The translations under genes and the position numbers were made by a program. Shown one piece after another: positions 36,503 through 47,111 of a DNA stretch of 64,000 nucleotides. The stretch spans positions 434,001 through 498,000 of the forward strand of contig JAPFFF010000065.1 in the NCBI GenBank assembly GCA_039105265.1, in the 5' to 3' direction. Source of the stretch: Tritrichomonas musculus (lineage: Eukaryota > Parabasalia > Tritrichomonadida > Tritrichomonadidae). The notes under the pieces were generated by a model that worked only from the letters and a program-made list of their open reading frames with translations, searched no databases and was not told where the DNA came from. Position 1 is the first letter of the stretch. Each line of letters starts with the position of its first letter.

Positions 36503-37984
36503 ATGAAAGAAAGAGAACTCTTAATTTCTCAGGTAAATAAGCAAAAAAATGAAAACTCAGCATCTGAGCATAAAGCTGAAATCGCGGCGAAAACAAGAGA
36601 AAACAAAGCTGAACTCACTAAAAAATCAAATGAACTCGAAGATTTGCAAAATAAGATTCACAAATATGAAGCTGAAATGGAGAAGAAAACAAAAGAGAGC
36701 GAAGATCAGCTCGCAGAAAAAACGAAAGAAATCAAAGAATTACAAGAAAAAATACACAAATATGAAGATGAAATTGAGAAGAAAACAAAAGAATTTGAAA
36801 ATGAACTTAATAAAAAGTCAAATGAAATTAAAGAATTGAAAGATATAATGCATGAATTAATTGAAAATCATGACAAAGAAATACAAAACATCAGAAATGA
36901 ATTTCAAAATCACCAACCTGTAAATACATCCAATGATAAATCTATAAAAAAGGCCAATAATAAAATTGACTCTGAAAAAGTGAGTGAAAATCCAGAAAAA
37001 GTGAATGAATCTTTAGAAAAAGTTGATGATTCTGTTAACAAAGCAAATGAAGAAAATTTCTTCTTTGGAATAGACGATGAGGCTCACTTTGAAACAATCA
37101 AAAAACTGGGTGAAGGTATGACATCTGTTGTATACAAAATCATTGATAATCGGACAAAAGTTCCACTCTGCAAGAAAGTTCTTAAAGTTGAAGGAGCCAC
37201 CTTCAAAGACCTACAGAACGCGGTGAAAGAATTCCATCTTCTCCACTGCCTCCGTCACCCGTGCATCTGCTATGCTATTGCAATCAACACATCTGAAATT
37301 TATACAGAAGAAACGGAGACAAGTGATGAAGTGACAACTGTTGCACTTCTTCTCGAGTTCGTTGATTTCAACTTGAAAGAATGTCTTGCTAACAACATCC
37401 TCAACAACACATTGAAGACAAGAATAGTTGTCGAAATTAGCCATGCAATGCGTTATCTTCACGCGAATGGACTCATTTATCGCGACCTGAAAATCGACAA
37501 CATAATGCTTAACTCTGTCTTCCAAGTAAAGATGATTGACTTTGGCCTCGCGAGAATCAACGAATGCCTGTTTGGTGAGGAGATGATGAACACAATCTCA
37601 TTGACAAAAGGTGTTGGAAATGCTCACTTCATGTCACCTGAAATGATGAAGGAAGAAGACTATGACAACAAGACTGACGTTTTTTCGTTTGGAATTGTTT
37701 TGTACGTCATATTCTTCGGAAATTTGCCGAAACAAACAATGAAAGAAAAGGCAATGGGAAAGGCAATCAATATTCCAGAAGAATCTTCTTCAATCAGCAA
37801 ATGCTGCATTGAGCTAATGAAAATATGCATTGCAGATGATCCGAAAGAACGTCCATCTTTTGAAGAGATTTTGGAGTTTTTAAGGAAGTGCAAATTCATG
37901 CTTTCACCCGACGTTGACCCATCTATTGTTGAACAGAGGGATAAAGAGCTCGAATATTTCAAATTTAAGAATAATAATGAATGA
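36503..37984 (+). CDS. Coiled-coil TKL-type protein kinase
   Basis: 493 aa. Residues ~1-150 are a long Lys/Glu coiled coil with repeated KKTKESEDQLAEKTKEIKEL-like units; the kinase domain runs ~198-470: LGEGMTSVVY loop, Lys in CKKVLKV, YRDLKIDN in the catalytic loop (about 326), IDFGLA, and MSPEMM in place of APE. It has Tyr instead of His before Arg-Asp. The frame is open upstream to the TAA at 36467, and the 11 intervening codons read FKLDCTNYEEL, so it may be the second half of a Rab-C2-kinase gene. The ATG at 36503 is the first available start. Confidence 0.75.
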   Translation: MKERELLISQVNKQKNENSASEHKAEIAAKTRENKAELTKKSNELEDLQNKIHKYEAEMEKKTKESEDQLAEKTKEIKELQEKIHKYEDEIEKKTKEFENELNKKSNEIKELKDIMHELIENHDKEIQNIRNEFQNHQPVNTSNDKSIKKANNKIDSEKVSENPEKVNESLEKVDDSVNKANEENFFFGIDDEAHFETIKKLGEGMTSVVYKIIDNRTKVPLCKKVLKVEGATFKDLQNAVKEFHLLHCLRHPCICYAIAINTSEIYTEETETSDEVTTVALLLEFVDFNLKECLANNILNNTLKTRIVVEISHAMRYLHANGLIYRDLKIDNIMLNSVFQVKMIDFGLARINECLFGEEMMNTISLTKGVGNAHFMSPEMMKEEDYDNKTDVFSFGIVLYVIFFGNLPKQTMKEKAMGKAINIPEESSSISKCCIELMKICIADDPKERPSFEEILEFLRKCKFMLSPDVDPSIVEQRDKELEYFKFKNNNE

Positions 37985-38485
37985 GAATTTAAGAGTAAAT
38001 ATTTTTTACTTTTTTTTTTATTATTATTATTTTTAAAAATGTTTATAATTTGCTTTTTAAGTGAATAAGAATGAGAAATAAAAATCATAAAGCCAGGTAT
38101 TGCTATGCATTTTCTTTATTACGATTACTCTTACAGTATTCCCCCCTCTTCTAAAATCAAAAATAAAATTGAATTATTAAATGAAGTTAGATTCAAAAGG
38201 CTTGGGACAAACTTTTTAAATACGTAAAGGTCAAAATTACTCATTTTAAAGGTCAATAAGTCCCAAATAGAATGCAAGGTTTTCAGAGAAACATTGTATT
38301 TTGAATCCAGCTCTATTTAATAATGCTGATAATGATAACACAATTAAAATCGATGGCTTTTTAAATATTTGGGGATGTTGGAATAGAAACTGCAAAATTT
38401 CAAATGAACAATGCGATACAATTGAATTTGGTTAGTATCTTTTACAGATTTATTTCTTCTTTTTTTACCATCTAAACGGAAACAA
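37985..38485 (-). other. Intergenic with a protein-like relic on the minus strand
   Basis: 38344-38540 on the minus strand reads SLSENDITYENCFRLDGKKR, then LYRIVHLKFCSFYSNIPKYL, ending at TAA. It has no start codon and no recognised family. Its first part (FYQSLSENDITYE) lies in the 41-bp segment that is inverted in the other array units. The rest is AT-rich spacer. Confidence 0.45.
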
Positions 38486-38526
38486 TTTTCATAAGTGATA
38501 TCATTTTCAGATAATGATTGGTAAAA
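38486..38526. repeat. 41-bp segment inverted relative to other array copies
   Basis: This segment is the exact reverse complement of 48076-48116 and 58004-58044, while everything to its right matches them directly (TAACAAACTTGTTATCACTC). It begins TTTT and ends AAAA. It marks the left edge of the tandem array. Confidence 0.85.
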
Positions 38527-38557
38527 TAACAAACTTGTTATCACTCCATTCAATTAT

Positions 38558-39909
38558 TTGAATAAATTATTTCATATTGCCTTCTCAAAAACCCAAAATT
38601 CGAAGCAGCGGGCGGTAACAATTGTTCTCGAGATTGAAATGCCAGGACATTCCTTGTGCCTTCTTTCATGTTTTCCGCAGTACTCATGCACCGGGGACCG
38701 TTTAAACAGAAATGTTTGTGCTGGCAACGACGAAGCCATCTCATTTCTCGAAGGCCTTCTTGACGATATCCTCGACATATTTGATGGCATCTTCATTCAC
38801 TGCGGCGGCGACGAAGTCATTAAGTCAGGGTGGCAGTACTGTCCGAAGTGCACCCAAAGAATGAAGGACAATGGCCTGTTAACGTACGACAAACTTCACG
38901 GATGGTTCACAACTCATTTCTTGAGCTACCTTGAGAGCAAAGGTGGAGACTTATTGGCTGGGATGAGATACTGGACAGTTATTACGAGCTTCCAGAATCA
39001 ACCGTTGTTATGGCCTGGAATGGACTTGAAGTTGGACTGAAAGCAGCACGTCTAGAACTCGATGTGATCTTAAGTCCATCGCCTTATTTGTACCTCGATT
39101 ATTGCCAGTTCGCAGCTGCAGAGCAGTACGAATACTTCGGCTCTTTCCGGAATTGCTACAAGATTCACCCGTACGATCCCTTAAGAGGACTTGAAGAGCA
39201 GTACCACAAACACATCCTCGGGGTTCAAGGCGATATTTGGTCGGCTTACACTTGGAGCAGAGACAAACTTCAATATAAAACTTTCACAAGATGTTTGAGT
39301 GTCGCTGAAATAGCGAGCATTGTCCGCGCAGTTGGTTTCTGCTTTGGGGATTCGGGTCACAGTCCGTCGATTCTGCTTGAGTTTTGCGCGAGCAACCTGA
39401 AGCGTCGCATCAAGAAGCTGACGGCATCGGAGCGAGTTGGAGTGATCGTTGAAGTGAGCTCGGCGATGGAGTCGGTGCACTCAGCAGGCGCGATCCACCG
39501 CGACCTGAAGCTTGAGAACATCCTTCTTGACGACGACAACCACGCGAAGGTGAGCGACTTCGGTCTTTCGGGATTCATCGAGCAGGAATCGGGAGGATGG
39601 AGCCGCACGCAGACGGTTGGCACCGCGAGCTGCATGGCGCCAGAGCTTGTGCAAGGCCGAAAAGACTACGACGAGAAAGTTGATGTTTACGCGTTTGGCG
39701 TTGTTGTCTTCATGATTGTGACGAAGGGCGAGCGCCCAGGCATCAGCGCGTTCGACGTTGGGAACGGGAAGAAGGCGGCGATTCCGATGAGCGTCAGCCG
39801 CCTCTCGAGGAACCTGATCGAAAAGTGCTGGTCATTCAAAGCATCAGATCGCCCGTCATTTTCAGAGATCAACGATCTTCTTCGAGGAAACGAAGACAAG
39901 CTCATTTAG
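38558..39909 (+). pseudogene. GH20 hexosaminidase-kinase chimera, copy 1 (frameshifted)
   Basis: Same chimera as at 48148-49500. One G is missing from the run at about 38942 (AAAGGTGG here, AAAGGGTGG in copies 2 and 3), which shifts the frame in the GH20 part; the second frame continues to TAG at 39907-39909. The GH20 landmark QGDIWSAY keeps its Trp, unlike copy 2. The kinase C-lobe is intact in sequence. There is no ATG at the head: the frame begins within NKLVITPFNYLNKLFHIAF and the first in-frame ATG is in EIEMPGHS. Confidence 0.75.
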
Positions 39910-41022
39910 AACTGCAAACGTTTCTCCCTTTATTTGTTTTACTTAATTGATAACTAACTGACTAAATAACCGCTTTTTTATATTATCTTTTTTTTTATCT
40001 TTATATATATAAAATTAAACGTTTTTTTTCTTCAATGAAGACTTATGATGATTCATCATAAGATGATGAAATTTTGATTTTGAAAGATTTTGAATGAATT
40101 TTTTGATGATTGAAAAAAAGTATAATTCATGTCGCTTTTTTGGAAAATATCAAAGAACAAGTGATTTAATAAATTTTATATAAATGAGGGAAAAACTTAG
40201 TATAATTTCGTTTATGATTGAATATTAATAAAAACAAACATTACGATACGTTTACGTGCTCATCAATGCTTCCGATGATGAAAAATTGAGAAGAGTGTAT
40301 CTAAAGAAAGATGAAGTGTTTTTATCTGCAAAAATGTTCAATGAGTTACTTATGTCTTGTATTATATCGATATTATAAAAAAATGAAAACGAACGAAGTA
40401 AGTCAATTTTTGAGAAGAGCTCTTCTCACAAATAATGAGTTCAACAAATTCATTTGATATTGATAAAATATATAATATAACGAAATCTGATCAATATTTT
40501 TCTGTTTTTGATTCATGAATTTAATCTAGTGTTGATAAAACCGATTTTTGATTATTAAAAATTGACTTTTTTTATATAAAAAAGTTTGTCATTTTCACTT
40601 CATTTTATTATAAAATAATGAAGAGTGTCATATATATTAAAAGTCAAATATATAGAGTATATACAAATTATATATTATCTTATTATATCAAGATGTGCTT
40701 ATTAAAGTTTATAACATATTTTAAATGTCATGTATGCTCCCAATAACCGAAAAAATATAATGTGAACAAAATTTTTTTTATGTCCAATATATCTTTAAAA
40801 TCAAAGATAAAACATAAATATTTATCATATTTACATAGATGTTGAATATAAACATATAATAATAAGAAACAATTATGAAATATAATTTCCTCAAATAAAG
40901 ATTAAAGATTTTTTTCATTCTAAATTATTCTAAAAAAAATCAAAGTATTTATATAACAATCAAACTAAAATAGATATATTTTTAAAAAAATATCAAAAAA
41001 TATCAAAAAATAAAAATAACAT
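39910..41022. other. Intergenic spacer of unit 1
   Basis: The first ~110 bp (CTAACTGACTAAATAACCG) are shared with the 3' flank of the RCC1-kinase gene. A short frame without ATG (40232-40378) reads LINASDDEKLRRVYLKKDEV and is kept in units 2 (51031-51177) and 3 (59750-59896), perhaps a gene relic. The rest is AT-rich with nothing else seen. Confidence 0.5.
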
Positions 41023-41760
41023 TCAAAAGATCAAAATTAATTTTTTTAAATGGATCTTCAGGTTTGGAATGTTTGGTGGTGTACCATTACCGATGAAAAC
41101 AATATTAAAAAATACACTTTCAATGTAAAATGTTGCACCACAAATGAACTCTGTTTCTGTGGAATCATAAACGAATCTATTGTCTTCATTATCAACGAGG
41201 AGCAGCTCTTCACAATCATTTTTCATGCATGAAAGGACTCCTCCTTCACTTGTATTCTCTATACAAATATTCAACACCAGCGTGTGCAGCCTTAATTTTG
41301 CATTTACGAAGTGATTGGATTTCAGTGAAACGATGATGCTTCAGCCACATTTCTTACAAGGAAAAGTTGTCCAGAGTCATTCTTTCCACCTGCAAAAGCG
41401 CGTCCTTCTTTACTCACTGCAAAAAAGTGACTTGCTATGCAAGGCATCCAAATCATTTATATACATTTCAATTCTTTAACTGCTGTCAATTTCTAGATAG
41501 GTGACTCAGACACTCTGCAATTTGTGACCAGTGCAACTATTGATTCAAAACAGAGCGAAAGACTTGATGCCTTCTCGCAATCTTGTAAAGAAACAGATTC
41601 GGCTGCAGGCAAAGAAATTACACAAATGTTGAAATCAATAATTTCACCTTCACTGACAATGACAACTGCTTCATTACAACAACCGAAATGTGCCACTGGA
41701 TCGTGGTTACCGATATCTGGGAAAATGGATCACCTTTATATATGTTAATGTGACAGAGAA
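41023..41760 (-). pseudogene. Decayed RCC1-domain relic, unit 1
   Basis: On the strand opposite to its neighbours. Successive minus-strand pieces in shifting frames resemble the RCC1 part of the kinase gene: AHFGCCNEAVVIVSEGEI (near 41690), ASHFFAVSKEGRAFAGGKND then SGQLF (near 41400), GGVLSCMKNDCEELLLVDNE (near 41220), and IVFIGNGTPPNIPNLKI, which parallels [17 protein letters not shown] of the RCC1-kinase. It has stops and shifts and no kinase part. It is a relic of a related gene that was present before the unit was duplicated. Confidence 0.65.
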
Positions 41761-42937
41761 CGAAATGTCTTTTTTCTTTCCTTCTCTTTCAGACAGCCTG
41801 AATAAAGTGAAGCATTCACAACAAACAGCAGGAAGCGGAATGAACTCTTGATTGAGACAATATTTGAATTGAAAAAGTTATAAATAACATTTAATGGATT
41901 GAAAAATGAAAAATGAAAAATTTTTGTCAATCACACTTCATTTTATCATCCGATAATAAAAGTTAAATAAATGGAGCATATACGCATTATTTATAATATG
42001 ATTATTAACTCGATTATTATTTGTTTTATTTAATGAATTTGAGATACTTTTTTTCTCAATGAATATTTGATGTATCAAACATCTATACGATAAATGACAG
42101 TTCACAATGATTGCATGTTAATTATTTCACAATATGAAATCATCAATATGCTTCTTCATTAAAAAATCTATAAATCATTCTGAATATTTTTGACTACTGA
42201 ATTAAAACTGTTTTGCTTTCTATTCGAGAGATTAATATGATGAAGCTTTCATGAAGAAATGAATCTCTTGATGATCAATTTAAATAAAGCCATTCTTCAC
42301 AATTTAAAGACAAAAAGTCATCAATTATAATTTGCATATGATTGAAAAAAATCAAAGTATGTGACTTTGGAGTGTCAACACTAGTGAATCTGGATAAAAA
42401 AGTCTGTGATTTGATCAATTAGAGAACTGAAATTCATGGATTCTGAATTCATCGATGAATGTAACAAATAAAATGAAAACATCTATGTTTACAGTTTCAG
42501 AGTGCTGATGCTCTTCATGAAAAATGGAGGTGGCATGCAAAAAAGATTAAGATGAGTGACAAAATGAAATAAATAAAGAAAAGAAAAGAAAAATTCTTCT
42601 TTCAATGATTTTTTCAAAACAATTGGTTAATCGCATCTCATCTCAATGAAATGATCGATGAAACACAGCATAAAAACTGCAATTTTATCAAATTATCAAA
42701 ATCAGAATTGAACGAAGTAAAATCACTGGTCAAACATTGAATTGTTTTTTTAAAATTATCAAAATAATTTTTTTGAGTGATTTTTGATATTTTTCTTTGA
42801 TGTTTAACAAAATTGGTTCCAATCTTATTGAAAATGTTGTGTATACCATTCTGAATATTCTCAATCATTAAAAGTTAATGAAGTGATGTTCGAAACTTGT
42901 AATGATTATCTTTTATTTTTATCCATTTAAATATATA

Positions 42938-42986
42938 GAGTGGCCAATAAGTTCGTGAATTTTCATTAACTCAATGAATATCAAAG
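42938..42986 (+). repeat. Solitary mariner-type end in unit 1
   Basis: TA then GAGTGGCCAATAAGTTCGTG, then TTAACTCAATGAATATCA. This is like a mariner terminus and also related to the ends of elements A and B (AAGTTCGTG plus TTAAACTCACTGAATATCA). No partner end was found. Also in unit 2 (53741-53789) and unit 3 (61932-61980), where it reads GGCCGATAAG. Confidence 0.45.
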
Positions 42987-43175
42987 ACAACAAAATAATA
43001 ATAATGCTATAAAAACTACATGATTTGTGTCAAAGCATAAACAAAATAAAATAAATATTAAATGACTACATCATGAATAATGTTAATTCAAAAAAAATAA
43101 ATGTCTAATTTTTTTTGAAATCTAAAGATTACATTTGAATATCTTATATAACAATTTTCAAAGGAATTTTGAAAC

Positions 43176-43228
43176 AAAAATCACGAGTACCAACACATTT
43201 TAAATTTAAGATGGTACTCGTGATTTTT
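43176..43228. repeat. Perfect hairpin, 17-bp arms, unit 1
   Basis: AAAAATCACGAGTACCA, a 19-bp loop, then the exact reverse complement. Unchanged in unit 2 (53979-54031) and unit 3 (62170-62222). It lies about 400 bp upstream of each RCC1-kinase start. Could be a tiny MITE or a structured RNA element. Confidence 0.6.
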
Positions 43229-43577
43229 GATATCTTCTTTGTTTATTTGCAAAATTCTTTACATCTTGTTTAAAATACAGTGGAAATAATAGTGATCATT
43301 CTTTAATCTTTGAAATTAAATGTAATTTGATTTTCTTCATCTTAATAAATCTTCATGAATTAAAATGAGAATTAAAAAGTATTTTTTTGAATTTGTTTAC
43401 TTTTTCAAACAAAGATCGAATACTTTTATCAATATCTTTCATCATACATAGGTACTCTTGAGAGCTGTTTGCAAAATAAACATATTTCAAATATTTCATT
43501 TTTAATCAAATAAAAGTAACCACAAAATTTTCATTAAAATTATTGAACTTTTTGAAAGAAATAAGATAAACTGATTT

Positions 43578-43585
43578 CTCTCAAT
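43578..43585 (+). promoter_or_regulatory. Initiator-like CTCTCAAT before RCC1-kinase copy 1
   Basis: About 20 bp upstream of the ATG, followed by an AT-only leader. Identical at 54381 and 62572 in the other units and at 29717 before the ABC gene. Candidate transcription start only. Confidence 0.3.
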
Positions 43586-43604
43586 TTTATAAAAAAATAA
43601 TTGA

Positions 43605-45791
43605 ATGAAGGTTTGTGGATATAACATATATTCCCAACTTACAGAAGACTCAAACAAACAAGATTCAGAAGGAGATCCAATCATCTGCCCTCCATGCGAC
43701 TCCCATCTCAACATTTCTTCACTTTTATCAATTTCAGCATACCTTGGTCACACGATATGGATCACTAACGAAGGGCAAGGCTATGCAGTTGGTAACAATG
43801 GAGATGGGCAAATCCTTGGAACACATAAGAAAGAAGTTATCAAAGAATCCCAACGACTTGAACTGAAAGACAAGGAAGGTCGTCCTTGCCAACTTATTTC
43901 AGCTGTTTGTGGCTCTTATTACACTCTGTACCTTTTTTGTAGTTCTAGTTCAAAGAACAACCAGCTTGCATATGTTCATAAAGATCACGAAAGCGGCACT
44001 CCAGTTTTTGTGAGTATAAATGGCCACAATCCTATTCATCTTTTTGGTGGCGGTTACACAGCAGCAGCAGTCGACGCAGAAGGATCAATATTTTATATAA
44101 CAGAAGGAGACATGAAGGCAGGAAGAGAGAATATTGAAAAGTCAGTCCTTCCACAGAGTGAGAAGCCAGTCAGCATCGCCTGCTGCACGTCATTCGTCAT
44201 TGCATCTGGCTCGAGTGGTCGAGTCTTCTGTGCAAATGTTCCATGTGATAGTGAGGCAGGTGGGAAATTGACATTTGAAATAGTGAAAGAACTTGAAGGA
44301 AAAGAAATCATCGAAGTGTCAGGCACATATGATCACTGTCTGGCAGTTTGTAAAGATGGGCGAGTCTTTGTCCGCGGATCAGATTTCTGTGGCCGTCTGG
44401 GACTGGGAGGACGATCATCAGACAGCAAATTCACAGAAATTTCAGGACTGAAACACAAAATCATTTCAGCCTCAGCTGGCGCTGCTCATTCACTTTTCAT
44501 GACATCAGAAGGGAAGGTCCTCGCGTGTGGAAGTAACGATTGTGGCGAGATCCTCACCACTGAACCAGGCTCCAAAATTTTCACACCAGCTGAGACAACG
44601 ATCAGAGGCGGTGCTTCATTCTGCATTGCAGGATATTATATTTCATTTGTTTTTGTTGGGACAGAACCGCCAGCAAACACGCCAAACAGACGAATCAAAG
44701 AAAAAGTGGGAAGCAACATTGAGGAAGAAAACGCAAAACTGAAGGAAGAAAATTCAAAGCTCAAAGAAGAAATTGCGAAGCAGAAGGAAGAGAATGCGAG
44801 GCTTCGCCAGCAGGTTTCATCGACATCGCCGCCTGCAGCACCGACAGTTGGTCTGAAGCTTCTTGATGCGAGCACGATTGAGAGTCTTGATCGTTGCGAG
44901 GAGGTTGGTTCGGGCGGTTTTTGCCGCGTGTACAAAGTCTACAAGAAGGAAGCTTACGCGCTGAAGGAGATGAACGCGAGCGAGCCAGCCCAGCGAAACT
45001 TCGGCCATTTTGTTGGCGAGTGCGAACTGCTGTGCGCGCTGGACCACCCGAACATTGAGAAGACGCATGGCATCTTCATGGGCGACGCTGATCGCCGTCC
45101 GTGCATGCTGCTGGAGTTTTGCGCAGGAAACCTCGAGACGGCCGTGCAGAAGAAAACTCTGGGGAGCGTTGAATCAGGTTTCTGTCTGTACCAGGTTGCG
45201 GAGGGCATGAAGTACGTCCACAGCCGAGGAATCATCCACCGCGACCTGAAGCCTTCGAACATCCTCTTTGGAAGCGACGGGATGATCAAGATCGGCGACT
45301 TCGGGATCGCTCGTCTGATGACGACGGGGGAGCAGTCATCGATGACGCGCGGCGTTGGCACGCAGAAGTTCATGGCGCCAGAAATCATCAACGAGGAAGA
45401 ATTTTACGACGAGAAAGTTGATGTTTACTCGTTTGGCGTTCTGTGCTTCTTCGTGCTGAACGGCGGCGACATCTCGAGGATCAAGATTGGCGACATCTTC
45501 AAAGGCAAAAAGGTCGAAGTGCCAGAAAGTTTCTCTCCGTTTGCAAAGCGACTGGTCGGCGACTGCCTGAGCACTGAAGCGAAAGACCGTCCGAGCTTCA
45601 GTGAGATCGTTTCGAGGATTGAGAAGAATCCTGGCAGTCTGGTCGACCTGAAAATGCAGTCAGAGAAGCAGGCGCTGAAGCGAAAGATCGTTGAGCACAA
45701 GGCAAAGATCCCTCGCTACGACACGCCACCAAAGAACGCAAGTCCTACAGAAAGGAAACAAACAAAGCTGCCTCCATTGACCAAAAAGTGA
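43605..45791 (+). CDS. RCC1-repeat TKL protein kinase, copy 1
   Basis: 728 aa, apparently intact. Residues ~1-350 are RCC1-type propeller repeats ([51 protein letters not shown]); ~370-405 is a coiled coil ([20 protein letters not shown]); ~425-690 is a kinase: GSGGF loop (about 433), YALKEM lysine (about 450), HRDLKPSN (about 545), GDFGIA (about 565), MAPEI (about 591), DRPSF. The basic tail is Lys-rich. The propeller probably chooses partners or senses a ligand, and the coiled coil dimerises it; that is inference. TGA stop. The kinase half is richer in GC than the RCC1 half. Confidence 0.9.
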   Translation: MKVCGYNIYSQLTEDSNKQDSEGDPIICPPCDSHLNISSLLSISAYLGHTIWITNEGQGYAVGNNGDGQILGTHKKEVIKESQRLELKDKEGRPCQLISAVCGSYYTLYLFCSSSSKNNQLAYVHKDHESGTPVFVSINGHNPIHLFGGGYTAAAVDAEGSIFYITEGDMKAGRENIEKSVLPQSEKPVSIACCTSFVIASGSSGRVFCANVPCDSEAGGKLTFEIVKELEGKEIIEVSGTYDHCLAVCKDGRVFVRGSDFCGRLGLGGRSSDSKFTEISGLKHKIISASAGAAHSLFMTSEGKVLACGSNDCGEILTTEPGSKIFTPAETTIRGGASFCIAGYYISFVFVGTEPPANTPNRRIKEKVGSNIEEENAKLKEENSKLKEEIAKQKEENARLRQQVSSTSPPAAPTVGLKLLDASTIESLDRCEEVGSGGFCRVYKVYKKEAYALKEMNASEPAQRNFGHFVGECELLCALDHPNIEKTHGIFMGDADRRPCMLLEFCAGNLETAVQKKTLGSVESGFCLYQVAEGMKYVHSRGIIHRDLKPSNILFGSDGMIKIGDFGIARLMTTGEQSSMTRGVGTQKFMAPEIINEEEFYDEKVDVYSFGVLCFFVLNGGDISRIKIGDIFKGKKVEVPESFSPFAKRLVGDCLSTEAKDRPSFSEIVSRIEKNPGSLVDLKMQSEKQALKRKIVEHKAKIPRYDTPPKNASPTERKQTKLPPLTKK

Positions 45792-46691
45792 TTCCTCTCT
45801 ACATAGAATTTATTTTTTTTATATTGACTTTTTAGCTAACTGACTAAATAACCGTTTTTTTAAATTAACTTTTTAACTTTTTTTTTTTTTTTTTTTTTGT
45901 ATGATTTTGAGAGACTTTTTTTTCAATGAATATTTGGTATATCCTGGCTCTGCAGGTTTCATTGATGATTTTATCGGATGAGGAATCGAGTAATACCTTT
46001 TTTGATGAAATCGGAGAAAAAATTTTGTTCATTCAATTTCACCTTGTAATTGACCTTTTGAAATAATCATGAAATCAGATGATTTTCTTTTCTACTTATT
46101 GGATTCTTTAAATACTGATATATTACCTTTATCTCAATATATATGAGTGAAATTTACCTTTTATAAAATAAAATTTCATGAACATATAGAAATCATTGAA
46201 CTTTTCAGTGCCCGTCATGATGACAAATTTGAGAGATAATAAATTTTAATATGTCTAATAAGTTTTAACTATGTTATTGGATTAAGAATCAAATAGAAAT
46301 GAATATAAAAAATCATTTGTTACCACAAATATTAAAGATTTTTAATATATATAAATTATTTGGGTATTACACAGCAAATACAAACATAAATATGATTTAA
46401 AATGATATTCTTTTATTACATTCAATAATTAATAATTGAAATAATGAAACTTTAAATAATTTCTTATATAACTCAAAAATTCTCTGAAATTCATTTATAT
46501 TTATACTTGCTAATCATAATAATTGATATTGAGTCCTTAAAATAATATACTTAAGCTTCTTTTTAAATAAAATTATTTGATTTATTTCCTTATTTCGAAA
46601 ATAATACTTTATGACTATATCAAACATTATAATTTGCATCATGCTATAAAAAAAATAATAATTGAAAAAAATATTTAATCATAATAATAAA
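45792..46691. other. Intergenic spacer after RCC1-kinase copy 1
   Basis: Starts with CTAACTGACTAAATAACCG, shared with the 3' flank of the GH20-kinase chimera, then a T-run (45878-45898) of different length in unit 2. The rest is AT-rich with no gene. Confidence 0.5.
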
Positions 46692-46822
46692 CTAGGCTTT
46701 TGTGTCCGATATTTTTTATATTCAAAAAGTTAAAAAAAGTATCCAAAAATATCCAATTTGGATACTTTTCGGACATTTTTCGAAACTTTTTGAGAAAAAA
46801 AATTTCGGACACAAAAGCCTAG
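46692..46822. mobile_element. 131-bp MITE, unit 1
   Basis: Inverted ends CTAGGCTTTTGTGTCCGA and its complement, with an 8-bp target duplication ATAATAAA (46684-46691 and 46823-46830). Internally it is also partly palindromic (TATCCAAAAATATCCAATTT then GGATAC). The same insertion is in unit 2 (57492-57622), so it predates the duplication. Confidence 0.75.
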
Positions 46823-46830
46823 ATAATAAA

Positions 46831-47111
46831 TATTTTTTTTTTGAATGTTTTAATTCAAATAATTTGAATCCTATATCAAAAAAAAAAAAAAAAAAAAAAT
46901 TAAACATATTATTCACTCTATACACGTATTATTTTGTTCATATTAAACATATTAATCTATATTTTTTATTATTGAATGAAATCTGAAAATATAATTCAAT
47001 TTCCAATCAAAAAAATTGGTTTAAATTTTTTGAGAGCATGAACCCTATTCCTAACTTTTTTAATAGAGAAGATGACTCATATCATTTGTGAAATAATTCA
47101 AAATATATATG
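46831..47111. other. AT-rich spacer with an A-run between the 131-bp MITE and the 867-bp element, unit 1
   Basis: No gene. A poly-A run at 46878-46899 differs in length in unit 2. Ends with the 7-bp ATATATG (47105-47111) duplicated on the far side of the 867-bp insertion. Confidence 0.5.

Larger units (their letters stand above)
41761..43577. other. Intergenic spacer of unit 1
   Basis: AT-rich and nearly identical in all three units. Contains a mariner-type end (42938-42986) and a perfect 17-bp-arm hairpin (43176-43228). A minus-strand frame at 42638-42868 is conserved between units, but so is the surrounding DNA; I do not call it a gene. Confidence 0.55.

Noticed and set aside
42638-42868. 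Minus-strand 76-codon frame kept in all three array units
   Set aside because: The surrounding non-coding DNA is just as similar between units, and the sequence has low-complexity AT composition; no evidence of coding.
44093-45391. Antisense frames of 77-145 codons across the RCC1-kinase genes
   Set aside because: They are shadows of the GC-richer kinase coding region with Ser/Arg-rich nonsense composition and no start context.
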